This document shows positions 11,453 through 12,624 of a DNA stretch of 12,624 nucleotides, one piece after another; the stretch's first letter is position 1; each line of letters begins with the position of its first letter. This DNA is from DATKLX01 sp035542155. Lineage in GTDB: Bacteria; Chloroflexota; Anaerolineae; Anaerolineales; Anaerolineaceae. The stretch lies in NCBI GenBank assembly GCA_035542155.1, contig DATKLX010000021.1, positions 1 through 12,624 on the forward strand, in the 5' to 3' direction. The notes beneath the pieces are model-generated. The model did not search any database and had not been told where the DNA came from. It saw nothing but the letters and a program-made list of their open reading frames with translations. The position numbers and the translations under genes are program-made.

Positions 11453-12472
11453 TCAGTCCTGGTTTCTGATTTCCTGGCAGGAGCTGCGGATCACCAGTTG
11501 AGTTTTCATCTTGTACGTCTGCTCGTCAAGCGGCTCGCGGTTGATCAGCCGGAAAAGCATTTGCGTCGCTACAAAGCCCATCTCACAGATGAACTGGTCG
11601 ACCGTCGTTAATCCCATGTATCTGGACTCGGAGATATTATCAAAACCGACCACGGAAAGGTCCTCCGGGATGCGAAGGCCCAGCTCTTCCGCGGCTTGAA
11701 AAACGCCCATCGCCGATTGGTCGTTAGCTGCAAAGATCGCCGTGGGGCGTTCCTCCATAGAAAGGAGCTCCCGCGCACATTTCGCCCCGGTTTCCGTCGT
11801 GTAATCCCCTGGGGCGATCAGGCGCTCATCGACGCCGATCCCGGCTTTTTCCAGGGCGACCCGGTAGCCCTTCAGGCGGCGGTTGGAGCTCTCCAGTTCG
11901 GCCCGCCCGGTGATCGTCGCGATCCGCCGGTGCCCAAGGCCAATCAGGTATTCCATCGCGTCCACCGCACCCTGGTAGTTGGTAGCGTGGACGACTGGAT
12001 AATTCGGGGTGATGTTGACCGGGTCAACCGAGACGATCGGCGCGTCGGTGAGGAACTCCCCCGCGACCGGAGCGACAATGATGGCCCCATCCGTGATGGA
12101 ATTGTTGAGCAGGGAAACGTACTTTTTTTCGTGAGAAGCTCTGCCGCTTTTTTTCACGTCCCCGGTCGTGTAGACCAGCAGATCGAACTCCGAGTCCGCG
12201 ATCGCCCGGTTGACCCCCTTCATCACTTCCACGGCGAACGGGTACGCGACGTCAGGCATGATCAACCCGACCAGGTTGTTGCGGAAGCTGCGCATGGATC
12301 TGGCGGCCAGGTTGATCGTGTATCCCAGGTTGTCGATGACCGAAAGGATGCGGTCCTGGGTCTCGCTGGCCACGTCGACCTTGCCGTTCAGGACGCGTGA
12401 GACCGTGGAAACAGACACTCCCGCAGTCCTGGCGACATCCTGGATGGTCACTGCCCCTTTTTTCTTCCGCAT
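11453..12472 (-). CDS. LacI-family transcriptional regulator
   Basis: The 339-residue repressor has the family's N-terminal helix-turn-helix at about 8-32 (VTIQDVARTAGVS followed by VSTVSRVLNG). The hinge helix reads NLAARSMRS at about 54-62, with Met at the position usually occupied by the minor-groove-inserting Leu. The effector-binding domain follows, with VGLIMPDVAYPFAVEVMKG, the GHRRIATITG segment (180-189), FAANDQSAMG (247-256) and SVVGFDN (273-279). It should bind a palindromic operator and release it on binding a sugar. The ATG at 12470-12472 has a poorly spaced GGGG, so translation initiation may be modest. Overlapping operator-like palindromes lie in its own promoter, suggesting autoregulation. 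It is the first gene of the leftward sugar locus, and its stop is 196 bases before the binding-protein start. Confidence 0.93.
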   Translation of the reverse strand: MRKKKGAVTIQDVARTAGVSVSTVSRVLNGKVDVASETQDRILSVIDNLGYTINLAARSMRSFRNNLVGLIMPDVAYPFAVEVMKGVNRAIADSEFDLLVYTTGDVKKSGRASHEKKYVSLLNNSITDGAIIVAPVAGEFLTDAPIVSVDPVNITPNYPVVHATNYQGAVDAMEYLIGLGHRRIATITGRAELESSNRRLKGYRVALEKAGIGVDERLIAPGDYTTETGAKCARELLSMEERPTAIFAANDQSAMGVFQAAEELGLRIPEDLSVVGFDNISESRYMGLTTVDQFICEMGFVATQMLFRLINREPLDEQTYKMKTQLVIRSSCQEIRNQD

Positions 12473-12518
12473 ATCCCCATCCGAAAGCTAGATTGGTAGA
12501 TCGCTTCAAGCTGAATTC

Positions 12519-12544
12519 CGGTATCGTTGCCGGTAACGTTACCG
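12519..12544. promoter_or_regulatory. Tandem overlapping LacI-type operators
   Basis: CGGTAACGTTACCG (12531-12544) is a perfect 14-bp palindrome with a central CG. An overlapping near-copy, CGGTATCGTTGCCG (12519-12532), differs at two bases. The two centres are 12 bp apart. The perfect site covers the predicted start point of the lacI promoter, the expected position for repression by a LacI-family protein. Binding by the adjacent regulator is inference from position. Confidence 0.65.
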
Positions 12545-12546
12545 AT

Positions 12547-12575
12547 ATTATGGCACATGCAAAGTGAAAAGTCAA
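12547..12575 (-). promoter_or_regulatory. Promoter of lacI (sugar locus)
   Basis: On the minus strand TTGACT (12570-12575) is followed after 17 bases by CATAAT (12547-12552), each matching five of six consensus bases. A TG one base before the -10 box adds an extended -10 element. Transcription should start near 12540, inside the perfect operator. With no terminator seen after lacI, this promoter could drive the whole leftward locus. Confidence 0.72.
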
Positions 12576-12624
12576 CAAGGAAATTCGCCGATAAATACCT
12601 CCCCCAAAATTGGTTCTTTGATTT
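12576..12624. other. Window end, no gene seen
   Basis: An AT-rich stretch with a GGGGGAGGT run on the minus strand but no start codon at a useful distance. Nothing further is supportable. Confidence 0.5.

Overview
The window looks like part of an Anaerolineae-type Chloroflexota chromosome. This is inferred from protein character only: lipoproteins with Ala/Pro/Thr-rich linkers after the lipobox, the DUF3048, DUF2085 and DUF4126 families close together, and GC-rich genes separated by AT-rich spacers containing repeated short words. No rRNA, tRNA, CRISPR array or transposase gene was found.

Left part (1-732): AT-rich and largely non-coding. At the extreme left edge on the minus strand is the beginning of what may be a cold-shock-domain protein, cut by the window. 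To its right is a compact set of signals on the minus strand: a near-consensus promoter, a leader hairpin overlapping a strong Shine-Dalgarno sequence, a 19-codon Ser-rich ORF, a 12-bp hairpin and a 9-bp terminator-like hairpin. I read this as a candidate structured small RNA or leader. The spacer of its promoter is repeated in front of the possible cold-shock gene.

Middle-left (733-3957): a DUF3048 (YerB-like) lipoprotein on the minus strand diverges from a plus-strand pair of membrane proteins (DUF2085, DUF4126). These are followed by a small Pro/Ser-rich protein with one membrane helix and a CCCC run.

Right part (3966-12575): a long leftward carbohydrate-utilisation locus. In transcription order it holds a LacI-family regulator, a family-1 sugar-binding lipoprotein, two CUT1-type permeases, a glycoside hydrolase family 3 enzyme, an ABC ATPase with a TOBE-like C-terminus, and a DUF402 protein. 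The last gene ends in a hairpin terminator that overlaps its stop codon. The working model is that the lipoprotein captures a beta-linked oligosaccharide and the permease pair plus the co-encoded ATPase import it. The GH3 enzyme, which has no signal peptide, would then cleave it in the cytoplasm, and LacI would control the locus. A TTGACT-N17-CATAAT promoter with two overlapping operator-like palindromes lies directly upstream of lacI. The lacI to binding-protein gap contains a plus-strand-oriented terminator, a second palindrome and an orphan Shine-Dalgarno sequence, so its regulation may be more complex than simple repression.
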